Positions 1-4,757 of a DNA stretch of 5,446 nucleotides are shown here, piece after piece. The notes under the pieces were generated by a model. It saw only the letters and a list, made by a program, of their open reading frames with translations, ran no database searches and was not told where the DNA came from. A program made the translations under genes and the position numbers. The first letter of the stretch is position 1. Each line of letters starts with the position of its first letter. Source of the stretch: an uncultured Collinsella sp. (lineage in GTDB: Bacteria; Actinomycetota; Coriobacteriia; Coriobacteriales; Coriobacteriaceae); the NCBI GenBank assembly GCA_900549135.1, contig URNI01000122.1, forward strand, positions 1-5,446. The letters run 5' to 3'.

Positions 1-504
1 CTTAACGGCCGCACGACGGTGCGCGACGATATGTGCCATCTGGACACTAACCTCAACGGCATTCGCGCGCTTCCGATGCTGCTCGAGGCCCATAAGCCGC
101 TGGACGCCATTGTGATCATGCTGGGCACCAACGACTGTAAGACGGTCTTTAACGTGACAGCTTCCGATATCGCCCGTGGCGCCATGGCACTGATTCGCGC
201 CGTCCGCGCGTTTCCGTGGACCGACGCTGCGCCTTGTCCGCGCATTCTGTTGATGGCTCCTATCAAGATCAAGCCGCAGATCGCCGATGTGTATATGACC
301 GACTTTGACGAGCATTCCGTTGAGGCATCTGAACATTTTGGCGAGTACTATGCGCACGTGGCCGAGCAGTTTGGCTGCGACTTTTTGAATGCCGCCGAGT
401 TTGCCGAGCCGGGCGATATCGACTATCTGCATATGATGCCCGAAAGTCACGAGAGCCTGGGCCACGCCGTGGCAACCAAGCTCCAGGACATGCTCGGTGA
501 GTAG
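1..504 (+). CDS. SGNH/GDSL-type hydrolase (esterase family), C-terminal part
   Basis: The frame is open from the left edge to the TAG at 502-504, so the N-terminus, including the GDS(L) block with the catalytic Ser, lies outside the window. The visible part starts with LNGRTT, resembling the G-(L/N)-x-GRTT block of arylesterase-like SGNH hydrolases. GTND follows at about 124-135, with the Asn expected to help form the oxyanion hole. Near the C-terminus DYLH (421-432) fits the D-x-x-H block that supplies the catalytic Asp and His. The family hydrolyses ester or acyl bonds of small substrates; the substrate here cannot be told. No membrane segment is visible in this part. A GTG at 19 could be mistaken for a start, but homology continues upstream of it. 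The gene converges on thiD and is followed 9 bases later by a terminator-like hairpin. The family call is fairly secure, the specific role unknown. Confidence 0.85.
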   Translation, partial: LNGRTTVRDDMCHLDTNLNGIRALPMLLEAHKPLDAIVIMLGTNDCKTVFNVTASDIARGAMALIRAVRAFPWTDAAPCPRILLMAPIKIKPQIADVYMTDFDEHSVEASEHFGEYYAHVAEQFGCDFLNAAEFAEPGDIDYLHMMPESHESLGHAVATKLQDMLGE

Positions 505-513
505 CGCGAGCCC

Positions 514-550
514 AAGCCACCACAAAAGTTCCCTTTGCGGTGGCTTGTTT
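514..550 (+). terminator. Terminator-like hairpin after the SGNH hydrolase gene
   Basis: The left arm 514-528 pairs with the right arm 532-546 around a 3-base loop (13 of 15 positions Watson-Crick, two A/C mismatches). It is followed by the T-rich run TTGTTTCGTTTG. It begins 9 bases after the hydrolase stop codon, which suits a Rho-independent terminator on the + strand. The right arm contains TTGCGGTGG, the 9-mer shared with the other intergenic hairpins of this window. Confidence 0.6.
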
Positions 551-555
551 CGTTT

Positions 556-612
556 GTCTCGATCTGTAACAGGTGGGCCGCAAAATGGGCTCTAACTGTT
601 ACAGATCGAGAC
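556..612. repeat. Perfect 17-bp inverted repeat
   Basis: GTCTCGATCTGTAACAG (556-572) is exactly reverse-complementary to CTGTTACAGATCGAGAC (596-612), with a 23-base spacer. It lies between two other hairpins in the convergent gap between the SGNH hydrolase gene and thiD. No T-tract follows it on either strand, so it is not a textbook intrinsic terminator. The outer sequences 532-543 and 624-635 are also complementary, so the whole 532-635 segment could fold as one long interrupted hairpin. Confidence 0.8.
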
Positions 613-621
613 GTTTGTGGG

Positions 622-660
622 AACCACCGCAAAGGTGCCTGTCCCCTTTGCGGTGGTTTT
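622..660 (+). terminator. 14-bp perfect hairpin with TTTT, near the thiD 3' end
   Basis: The arms 622-635 (AACCACCGCAAAGG) and 645-658 (CCTTTGCGGTGGTT) are perfectly complementary around the 9-base loop TGCCTGTCC. Four T's (657-660) close the + strand side, so read on + it is terminator-like. On the - strand it begins 14 bases past the thiD stop but is followed by CCCACAAACG, with no T-tract, so its role in ending thiD transcripts is less certain. The arms repeat almost exactly those of the hairpin at 514-546. Confidence 0.55.
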
Positions 661-672
661 GGGCTGCGAATC

Positions 673-1503
673 TTAATATTGCCACATGTGATTGACGGGG
701 CCGGAGCCTTTGCCCATATCAAAGCCTGCGGCGAGAGCGCCCGTTAGGTAGGCCTTACCGGCGTTGACGGCATCGGCAAGATCCATGCCCTGGGCCAGCG
801 CGCAGGCGATGGCGGACGAAAGCGTGCAGCCGGTACCATGCGTGTTGCCGGTCTCGATGCGCTTGTGGCGGAACCACGTGGTGAGCGGATCGCCCAGATG
901 GTTGCCCTCGTCATCGAGCGGCGCGGGCTCTGCTAGCACATCGTTGGCCTCGTTGACAAAATGCCCGCCCTTAACGAGGGACGCGCACCCAAAGCGGCGG
1001 GTGAGGAGTATGGCGGCATTTTGCTGCGTGCGCTCGGAATCGACCTCGTAATCGAGCAGCGCCATGGCCTCGGGAATATTGGGCGTGATGACGGTCGCCA
1101 GTGGGAACAGGCGGCGTGTAAGCGCTTCGGCGGCGTCCTCTGCGATCAGGCGAGCGCCCGAGGTGGCGACCATGACGGGGTCGACGACGATATTTTGTGC
1201 GTCCCAGGCGCTCAAGCGGTCGGCGATAACCTCGATAATCTCGACAGAGGAAACCGTGCCGATCTTGACGGCACTGGGGCGGATATCGTCAAAAACGGCA
1301 TCGATTTGCGCCGCGACAATATCCGGGGAGATGTTTTGCACAACGGTGACACCGAGCGTGTTTTGTGCGGTTATGGCCGTGATGGCCGTCTCGGCATACA
1401 GGCGGTGCGCCGTGATGGTCTTGATGTCGGCCTGAATGCCGGCACCACCGCTGGAATCTGATCCTGCGATGGATAGAACGGCGGGTACCTTACTGCGATC
1501 CAT
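673..1503 (-). CDS. thiD: Hydroxymethylpyrimidine/phosphomethylpyrimidine kinase ThiD
   Basis: The protein has 276 residues, close to the usual ~265. ThiD uses ATP to phosphorylate 4-amino-5-hydroxymethyl-2-methylpyrimidine and its monophosphate, giving HMP-PP for thiamine phosphate synthase in the cytosol. The N-terminus carries the family signature LSIAGSDSSGGAGIQADIK (residues 10-28). Mid-protein come DPVMVATSGARL, TPNIPEA and KGGHF. The C-terminal anion-hole loop HGTGC is at about 222-226, with the expected Cys226. These favour ThiD over other ribokinase-fold kinases such as PdxK. The ATG start at 1503 is supported by AAGGGAG at 1509-1515, five bases away. It lies 177 bases downstream of thiC on the same strand, so it may be co-transcribed with thiC, but a TATAAT box in the gap suggests its own promoter too. 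No riboswitch is seen directly upstream of thiD. Confidence 0.95.
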   Translation of the reverse strand: MDRSKVPAVLSIAGSDSSGGAGIQADIKTITAHRLYAETAITAITAQNTLGVTVVQNISPDIVAAQIDAVFDDIRPSAVKIGTVSSVEIIEVIADRLSAWDAQNIVVDPVMVATSGARLIAEDAAEALTRRLFPLATVITPNIPEAMALLDYEVDSERTQQNAAILLTRRFGCASLVKGGHFVNEANDVLAEPAPLDDEGNHLGDPLTTWFRHKRIETGNTHGTGCTLSSAIACALAQGMDLADAVNAGKAYLTGALAAGFDMGKGSGPVNHMWQY

Positions 1504-1548
1504 GTTCGCTCCCTTGTTCGGTCGGATTCAAATGGGTCTTCTGCCTGC

Positions 1549-1577
1549 ATTATAAAGTTGCCCGGGCCAGCTGTATG
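1549..1577 (-). promoter_or_regulatory. Candidate thiD promoter
   Basis: On the - strand a perfect TATAAT box lies at 1554-1549. A weak -35-like CATACA (1577-1572) sits 17 bases upstream. Transcription would start near 1542, giving a leader of about 40 bases before the thiD start at 1503. The -35 match is poor (3 of 6), so the call rests mainly on the -10 box. Confidence 0.4.
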
Positions 1578-1589
1578 CCGATCCCGGGC
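1560..1589. repeat. GC-rich inverted repeat between thiC and thiD
   Basis: GCCCGGG (1560-1566) is complementary to CCCGGGC (1583-1589), with a 16-base loop. Read on the - strand the stem is followed by AACTTTATAAT, a weak T-containing tail, so it may be a leaky terminator or attenuator between thiC and thiD. It also overlaps the spacer and -35 region of the candidate thiD promoter. The stem is only 7 bp and the function is unproven. Confidence 0.4.
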
Positions 1590-1680
1590 GGGCGGTGCAA
1601 TCTTTACGTAAATGTAAGAAAATGTTCACATGTCAACAATGGACGAACACCTTGTGGCCGTTTGTGTCCCCGGTGACGAG

Positions 1681-3015
1681 TTAGTCCTCCATGCCGAGGT
1701 CGATCGTCGTGCCTTCGAACACCTTGTTGACGGTGCGGACGGCGCACATCTTGCCGCACATGGTGCAGGTGCCCTCGGTGGCGGCAGGGGACTCCTCGTA
1801 GCGCTTTTTGCCCGTAACTGGGTCGAGAGCACACTTCCACATGGCATCCCAGTCGAGCTTGCGGCGTGCCTGGCCCATCTTGTCGTCCATGTCGCGGGCG
1901 TGCGGCACCTTCTTGGCGATATCGGCGGCATGTGCGGCGATCTTAGTGGCCATGAGGCCGTCGAGCACATCCTGGGCGTTAGGCAGGCATAGGTGCTCTG
2001 CCGGCGTCACGTAGCACAGGAAGTCGGCGCCGGAGCTCGCGGAGATGGCGCCACCGATGGCGGCGGTGATGTGGTCGTAGCCCACACCGATATCGGTCAC
2101 CAGCGGCCCCAGCACATAGAACGGGGCGTTGTGGCACAGGCGCTTCTGCAGCTTCATATTGGCGGCGATCTCGTCGAGCGCCATGTGGCCCGGTCCCTCG
2201 ACCATAACCTGGACGCCCGCGGCCCATGCGCGCTTGCACAGCTTGCCCAGCTCGATCATCTCGGCGGTCTCGGTGGCATCGTTGGAGTCGTAGAGGCAGC
2301 CCGGGCGGCAGGAGTCGCCGAGCGAAATCGTCACGTCGTACTCGTGGCAAATCTCGAGCAACTCGTCGTAGAACTCATAGAACGGGTTCTCGTTATCGGT
2401 GACCTCCATCCAGCCAAACAGCAGTGAGCCGCCGCGGCTCACGATGTTCATCAGGCGGCCGGTCTCCTTAAAGGTCTTGGTGACCGACTTGTTGATGCCG
2501 CAGTGAATGGTCATAAAGTCCACGCCGTCCTCGGCATGCGCGCGCACGACTTCGAACAGGTCGTCCTTGGTGAGCTTGACCAGCGGCTTTTCCATGTAGC
2601 CGATGGCGTCGTACATGGGGACGGTGCCTACCATGAGCGGCGTCTCGTCGATGAGCTGCTGGCGGAACTGGCGCGTCTTGCCCGAGTTGGAGAGGTCCAT
2701 GATGGCGTCGGCGCCAAAATCCTCGGCAATCTTGACCTTCTTCCATTCCTCGGCGGCATCGGCCTTGTCGCCCGAGATGCCCAAGTTCACGTTGACCTTG
2801 GTGGACAGGCCTTCACCGACGCCAAAGGCGCGCATGCCCTTTTTGATGTGCACAATATTGGCGGGAATGGCGATGCGGCCGTCGGCCACGCGCTCGCGGA
2901 TGTACTCGGGGTCGCGATGCTCGCGCTCGGCGACTTCCTTCATCTGCGGCGTGATCTGCCCGGCACGGGCGAAGTCGATTTGCGTGACGAGCTTGGGCTC
3001 GGTCTGTGTGCTCAT
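1681..3015 (-). CDS. thiC: Phosphomethylpyrimidine synthase ThiC (radical SAM, anaerobe-type short form)
   Basis: The protein has 444 residues from the ATG at 3015. ThiC is a [4Fe-4S] radical-SAM enzyme that rearranges aminoimidazole ribotide into HMP phosphate, the pyrimidine precursor of thiamine. Recognisable blocks are RPGCLYDSND (238-246), EGPGH (273-277), GPLVTDIGVGYDH (303-315) and LCYVTPAEH (333-341); the His of EGPGH and of GYDH are likely metal ligands. The C-terminal cluster motif is C417-x2-C420-x3-C424, one residue tighter than the C-x2-C-x4-C of E. coli ThiC. The protein lacks the N-terminal extension of the ~630-residue proteobacterial and plant forms. An in-frame ATG at 3039 would add eight residues, but it lies inside the riboswitch and has no ribosome binding site. 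The paralog BzaF (5-hydroxybenzimidazole synthase) is an alternative, but the TPP riboswitch and adjacent thiD favour ThiC. Confidence 0.96.
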   Translation of the reverse strand: MSTQTEPKLVTQIDFARAGQITPQMKEVAEREHRDPEYIRERVADGRIAIPANIVHIKKGMRAFGVGEGLSTKVNVNLGISGDKADAAEEWKKVKIAEDFGADAIMDLSNSGKTRQFRQQLIDETPLMVGTVPMYDAIGYMEKPLVKLTKDDLFEVVRAHAEDGVDFMTIHCGINKSVTKTFKETGRLMNIVSRGGSLLFGWMEVTDNENPFYEFYDELLEICHEYDVTISLGDSCRPGCLYDSNDATETAEMIELGKLCKRAWAAGVQVMVEGPGHMALDEIAANMKLQKRLCHNAPFYVLGPLVTDIGVGYDHITAAIGGAISASSGADFLCYVTPAEHLCLPNAQDVLDGLMATKIAAHAADIAKKVPHARDMDDKMGQARRKLDWDAMWKCALDPVTGKKRYEESPAATEGTCTMCGKMCAVRTVNKVFEGTTIDLGMED

Positions 3016-3019
3016 TGGC

Positions 3020-3114
3020 ACGGCTCCCTTCGTTGGCATTACCCATATCAGGTTTGCGGGTCAGGGCGGGCGCGCCCAGTCTCAGCCTGCCGTCTTATCC
3101 TGCAAGCTCCCCGT
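3020..3114 (-). ncRNA. TPP riboswitch (THI element) in the thiC leader
   Basis: Read on the - strand, the segment contains the hallmark pieces of the TPP aptamer in order. These are ACGGGGAGC (P1/P2 start); a P3 stem GCUUGC/GCAGGC; CUGAGA; a GC-rich insertion GGGCGCGCCC; ACCC (P2 3' side, pairing with the GGG); ACCUGAU; UGGGUAAUGCCA (P4/P5 region); and the closing CGAAGGGAG. The ends ACGG (3114-3111) and CCGT (3023-3020) can pair as P1. TPP binding normally represses thiamine synthesis genes. No terminator or separate anti-SD hairpin fits between the aptamer and the ATG at 3015. The AAGGGAG at 3030-3024 is both conserved aptamer sequence and the apparent thiC Shine-Dalgarno, so control is likely translational by direct occlusion. 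Confidence 0.93.
3024..3030 (-). promoter_or_regulatory. thiC ribosome binding site inside the riboswitch
   Basis: AAGGGAG on the - strand (3030-3024) is eight bases from the ATG at 3015. It decides the thiC start against the upstream in-frame ATG at 3039. It coincides with the conserved 3' part of the TPP aptamer. The same AAGGGAG precedes thiD. Confidence 0.75.
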
Positions 3115-3130
3115 TTATGTGGTGGGCTCA

Positions 3131-3136
3131 AGTATA
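3131..3136 (-). promoter_or_regulatory. Candidate -10 box of the thiC leader promoter
   Basis: TATACT on the - strand (3136-3131) matches the -10 consensus at five of six positions. It would start transcription near 3125, about 10 bases before the riboswitch, which is where a promoter is expected. No good -35 hexamer is seen at 16-18 bases. It sits in the 72-base interval separating thiC from the divergent gene at 3187. Confidence 0.45.
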
Positions 3137-3175
3137 GCTCGAATGGGTACGATTGACGCGATGAGCATGCCCGTG

Positions 3176-3181
3176 AGGAGG
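3176..3181 (+). promoter_or_regulatory. Strong Shine-Dalgarno for the membrane-anchored protein
   Basis: AGGAGG, a full match to the anti-SD core, lies five bases before the ATG at 3187 and fixes that start. I could not find a convincing -35/-10 pair for this gene on the + strand; the nearest -10-like sequences (TATAGC at 3133, TACGAT at 3148) have no good partner. Confidence 0.7.
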
Positions 3182-3186
3182 CGAAC

Positions 3187-3708
3187 ATGGAAGACAAGCA
3201 TCTATATCGAGAGGCACAGTGGGACGTGTCGGCCGAGGAGGGTCGTGCCCATCATGGACTGGTCGCAATTGGTTTTGCGATGCTTGCCGTGCTTGTGATT
3301 GCCGTTTGTATCTGGACGTTTGGTGGTCGCGGTGGCACTGCCTGGGAGTTTGAGGCCGATGATAGCCTACCGATTATGACGGTGAGGAGTACTGGCGGTA
3401 ATGCCAATACGCTCGCCATTCCGGGCGATTATTGGTACCCGCGCGATGAGTTTGTGCAGTTGCAGCTGAGTGGTGGGTCCATTCCAGGCGAAGAAATCGA
3501 ACGCGTGACGTTTGACGCGGCGCTCAAAACGCTGACGGTGAAGCTCAAAGATCAAGGAGATGTGCCCACGACCATGGATATCGCCCTGACGGAATGGCGT
3601 CTGGAGCCTCCGACGGGTGTTGCGGTGTCCGAGGTTGAGCACGTCAAGATTGTCTATCAGGACGGTTCGACAAACGGGATTGCAAAGGCCGACGGTCTAG
3701 CAGAATAG
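3187..3708 (+). CDS. Uncharacterised protein with one N-terminal membrane anchor
   Basis: I do not recognise this 173-residue protein. A charged N-terminal segment of about 23 residues is followed by one hydrophobic helix at about residues 25-45 (GLVAIGFAMLAVLVIAVCIW). A polar domain of about 125 residues then follows, rich in alternating hydrophobic and polar runs such as VQLQLSGG and LKTLTVKLKD, suggesting beta strands. The pattern fits a bitopic membrane protein with a small external domain. There is no lipobox; the only Cys is residue 41, inside the helix. No catalytic motif is evident. The ATG at 3187 has a strong AGGAGG (3176-3181) five bases upstream, so it is very likely a real gene. 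It is divergent from thiC and convergent with yaaA, so it appears to be a single-gene unit, with no sequence evidence linking it to thiamine. Confidence 0.8.
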   Translation: MEDKHLYREAQWDVSAEEGRAHHGLVAIGFAMLAVLVIAVCIWTFGGRGGTAWEFEADDSLPIMTVRSTGGNANTLAIPGDYWYPRDEFVQLQLSGGSIPGEEIERVTFDAALKTLTVKLKDQGDVPTTMDIALTEWRLEPPTGVAVSEVEHVKIVYQDGSTNGIAKADGLAE

Positions 3709-3739
3709 GTGTCGAGCCTAGCCAGTCAATTCATAAAAG

Positions 3740-3801
3740 TTGCGGTGGAATAGTTCCTGATTGTGCGATAAAAGGCTCAAATAGGAACTATTCCACCGCA
3801 A
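3740..3801. repeat. Perfect 19-bp inverted repeat between convergent genes
   Basis: TTGCGGTGGAATAGTTCCT (3740-3758) is exactly reverse-complementary to AGGAACTATTCCACCGCAA (3783-3801), with a 24-base spacer. It lies between the stops of the 3187-3708 gene and yaaA. Read on - it is followed by CTTTTATG, read on + by GTTATATAG, so it could serve as a weak two-way terminator. Its outer ends share TTGCGGTGGAATA with the hairpin at 4680-4742. Confidence 0.8.
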
Positions 3802-3844
3802 GTTATATAGAGAAGGCTGAGCGGGTCAGTGTTGAGTGCTGGCT

Positions 3845-4654
3845 CTAGAACATCTGTTCGTTGATGAACACGAGGGTGTCTGGGTATGAGAGCTCGGGGG
3901 CGTGGCGATAGTCGATGCTGAACTCGGTTAGACGGCCGGCGTCCTCGACCTTGTTTTCCGCCATCCAGCGGACCATCGAACCGCGTGCCTTTTTGCTGGC
4001 GGTCGAGCGCTGGATGGGCTTCCCGTTGCGGATACCCTCGCCAAAGAGGCATGTGACGGCCGTGGCGTCGCCCGCGAGGTGGGGCAGAACGGCTTTAGCA
4101 TACTCTACGCTGGCGAGGTTGACGATCGTGGTGTTTGAGCCTGCCGGGGCGATAGCCCGCGCGAGCTTGTCGCTCCAAAACGCGTAGAGGTCTCGGGCAT
4201 CGTCAACGGCGAGCTTCGCGCCCATCTCCAGCCGATAAGGTTCGACGGCATGAAAGGGGCGTATGCATCCGTAAAGGCCCGAGAGGATCCACAGATGGTC
4301 TTGTAGCCATGCGAGCTGCGCGGCATCCATCACCTCGGGTGCCATGCTCTGGTATTGAATGCCGTGATAGGACATGACGGCAGGGGAGAGGTGGCGAGCG
4401 AGTGCGGGATTGTCGAGATCGCCGCTTTTCAGGATGGGCCCGAACTCATGCAGGGTGTTGAGGCAAGGCCCCAGCAGTTTGTCACTCACGTTCCATAGCG
4501 CTTGTAGGCCGCCGCTGCCTTCATTTCGTTCGATATCTAGCAGTGCGCGGTGGAGGCGAGCCGTTTCGTGCGCAAAAGGCGGTATGCCCAGGACTTCAAA
4601 AGCATCTTGGGCCGCGCGCATTTGCTTGGCGGGCGAAATGATGACCTGCAGCAT
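3845..4654 (-). CDS. yaaA: YaaA family peroxide stress protein (UPF0246/DUF328)
   Basis: The protein has 269 residues, near the 258 of E. coli YaaA. The family is a cytosolic stress protein; in E. coli it limits free intracellular iron and so Fenton damage during peroxide stress. The biochemical activity is not firmly established. Family blocks run along the whole length: ISPAK at 6-10, SDKL at 57-60, LSGLYG at 124-129, PYRLEMG at 139-145, DLYAFW at 155-160, NLASVEY at 179-185 and KKARG at 221-225. The ATG at 4654 has AGAGGAG five bases upstream. The frame stays open further upstream to 4858, but that stretch runs through an intergenic hairpin and the end of the neighbouring peptidase gene and has no family similarity. 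The gene follows the M18 aminopeptidase on the same strand, with a terminator-like hairpin between them. Confidence 0.93.
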   Translation of the reverse strand: MLQVIISPAKQMRAAQDAFEVLGIPPFAHETARLHRALLDIERNEGSGGLQALWNVSDKLLGPCLNTLHEFGPILKSGDLDNPALARHLSPAVMSYHGIQYQSMAPEVMDAAQLAWLQDHLWILSGLYGCIRPFHAVEPYRLEMGAKLAVDDARDLYAFWSDKLARAIAPAGSNTTIVNLASVEYAKAVLPHLAGDATAVTCLFGEGIRNGKPIQRSTASKKARGSMVRWMAENKVEDAGRLTEFSIDYRHAPELSYPDTLVFINEQMF

Positions 4655-4658
4655 GAAC

Positions 4659-4666
4659 TCTCCTCT
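4659..4666 (-). promoter_or_regulatory. yaaA ribosome binding site
   Basis: On the - strand AGAGGAGA (4666-4659) precedes the ATG at 4654 by four to five bases and fixes the start of yaaA. It begins only three bases after the T-tract (4679-4670) of the upstream hairpin, leaving no room for a separate promoter between hairpin and RBS. Confidence 0.75.
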
Positions 4667-4669
4667 GCC

Positions 4670-4742
4670 AAAAAAGAAATTGCGGTGGAATACGGTCTGT
4701 TTTGGCCGTTTATGGGCCAGTTTAGTCTGTATTTCACCGCAA
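4670..4742 (-). terminator. Hairpin plus T-tract between the M18 aminopeptidase and yaaA
   Basis: The arms 4680-4707 and 4715-4742 pair over 28 positions around a 7-base loop. The pairing is strong at both ends (TTGCGGTG/CACCGCAA outside, GGCC/GGCC inside), with wobbles and mismatches in the middle. Read on the - strand the stem is followed by TTTCTTTTTT (4679-4670), a classic intrinsic terminator tail, 15 bases after the peptidase stop. Because the tail abuts the yaaA ribosome binding site, it may also limit read-through into yaaA. The outer arms carry the TTGCGGTGG / TCACCGCAA ends shared with the other intergenic hairpins. Confidence 0.7.
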
Positions 4743-4757
4743 CTGATGAAGGGTTGG

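Noticed and set aside
514..658. A small CRISPR array in the hydrolase/thiD gap.
   Set aside because: The repeated pieces are inverted hairpin arms, not regularly spaced direct repeats with unique spacers, and no cas gene is present.
505..672. An insertion sequence or its remnant flanked by the inverted repeats.
   Set aside because: The gap is only 168 bases and no transposase remnant is visible. A short non-autonomous repeat is possible, but an IS element is not supported.
961..1461. Open frames on the + strand opposite thiD (764-1051, 961-1461, 1064-1435).
   Set aside because: They are antisense to conserved thiD codons, with no RBS support and low-complexity composition typical of mirrored GC-rich coding sequence.
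1608..1636. TTGACA at 1636-1631 (- strand) as the -35 box of a thiD promoter.
   Set aside because: At 16-18 bases downstream there is only ATTTAC or similar, a poor -10. The TATAAT at 1554-1549 is the better candidate.
1681..3015. BzaF (5-hydroxybenzimidazole synthase) instead of ThiC.
   Set aside because: BzaF is a close paralog in anaerobes, but a TPP rather than cobalamin riboswitch and the neighbouring thiD fit ThiC.
3016..3039. An alternative thiC start at 3039.
   Set aside because: It lies inside the conserved TPP aptamer and has no SD, whereas 3015 has AAGGGAG at eight bases.
2503..3298. Long open frames on the + strand opposite the thiC N-terminal half (2503-3156 and 2603-3298).
   Set aside because: They lie antisense to a clearly conserved thiC and its riboswitch, show no recognisable family features and no good start context. 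GC-rich codon use readily opens such frames.
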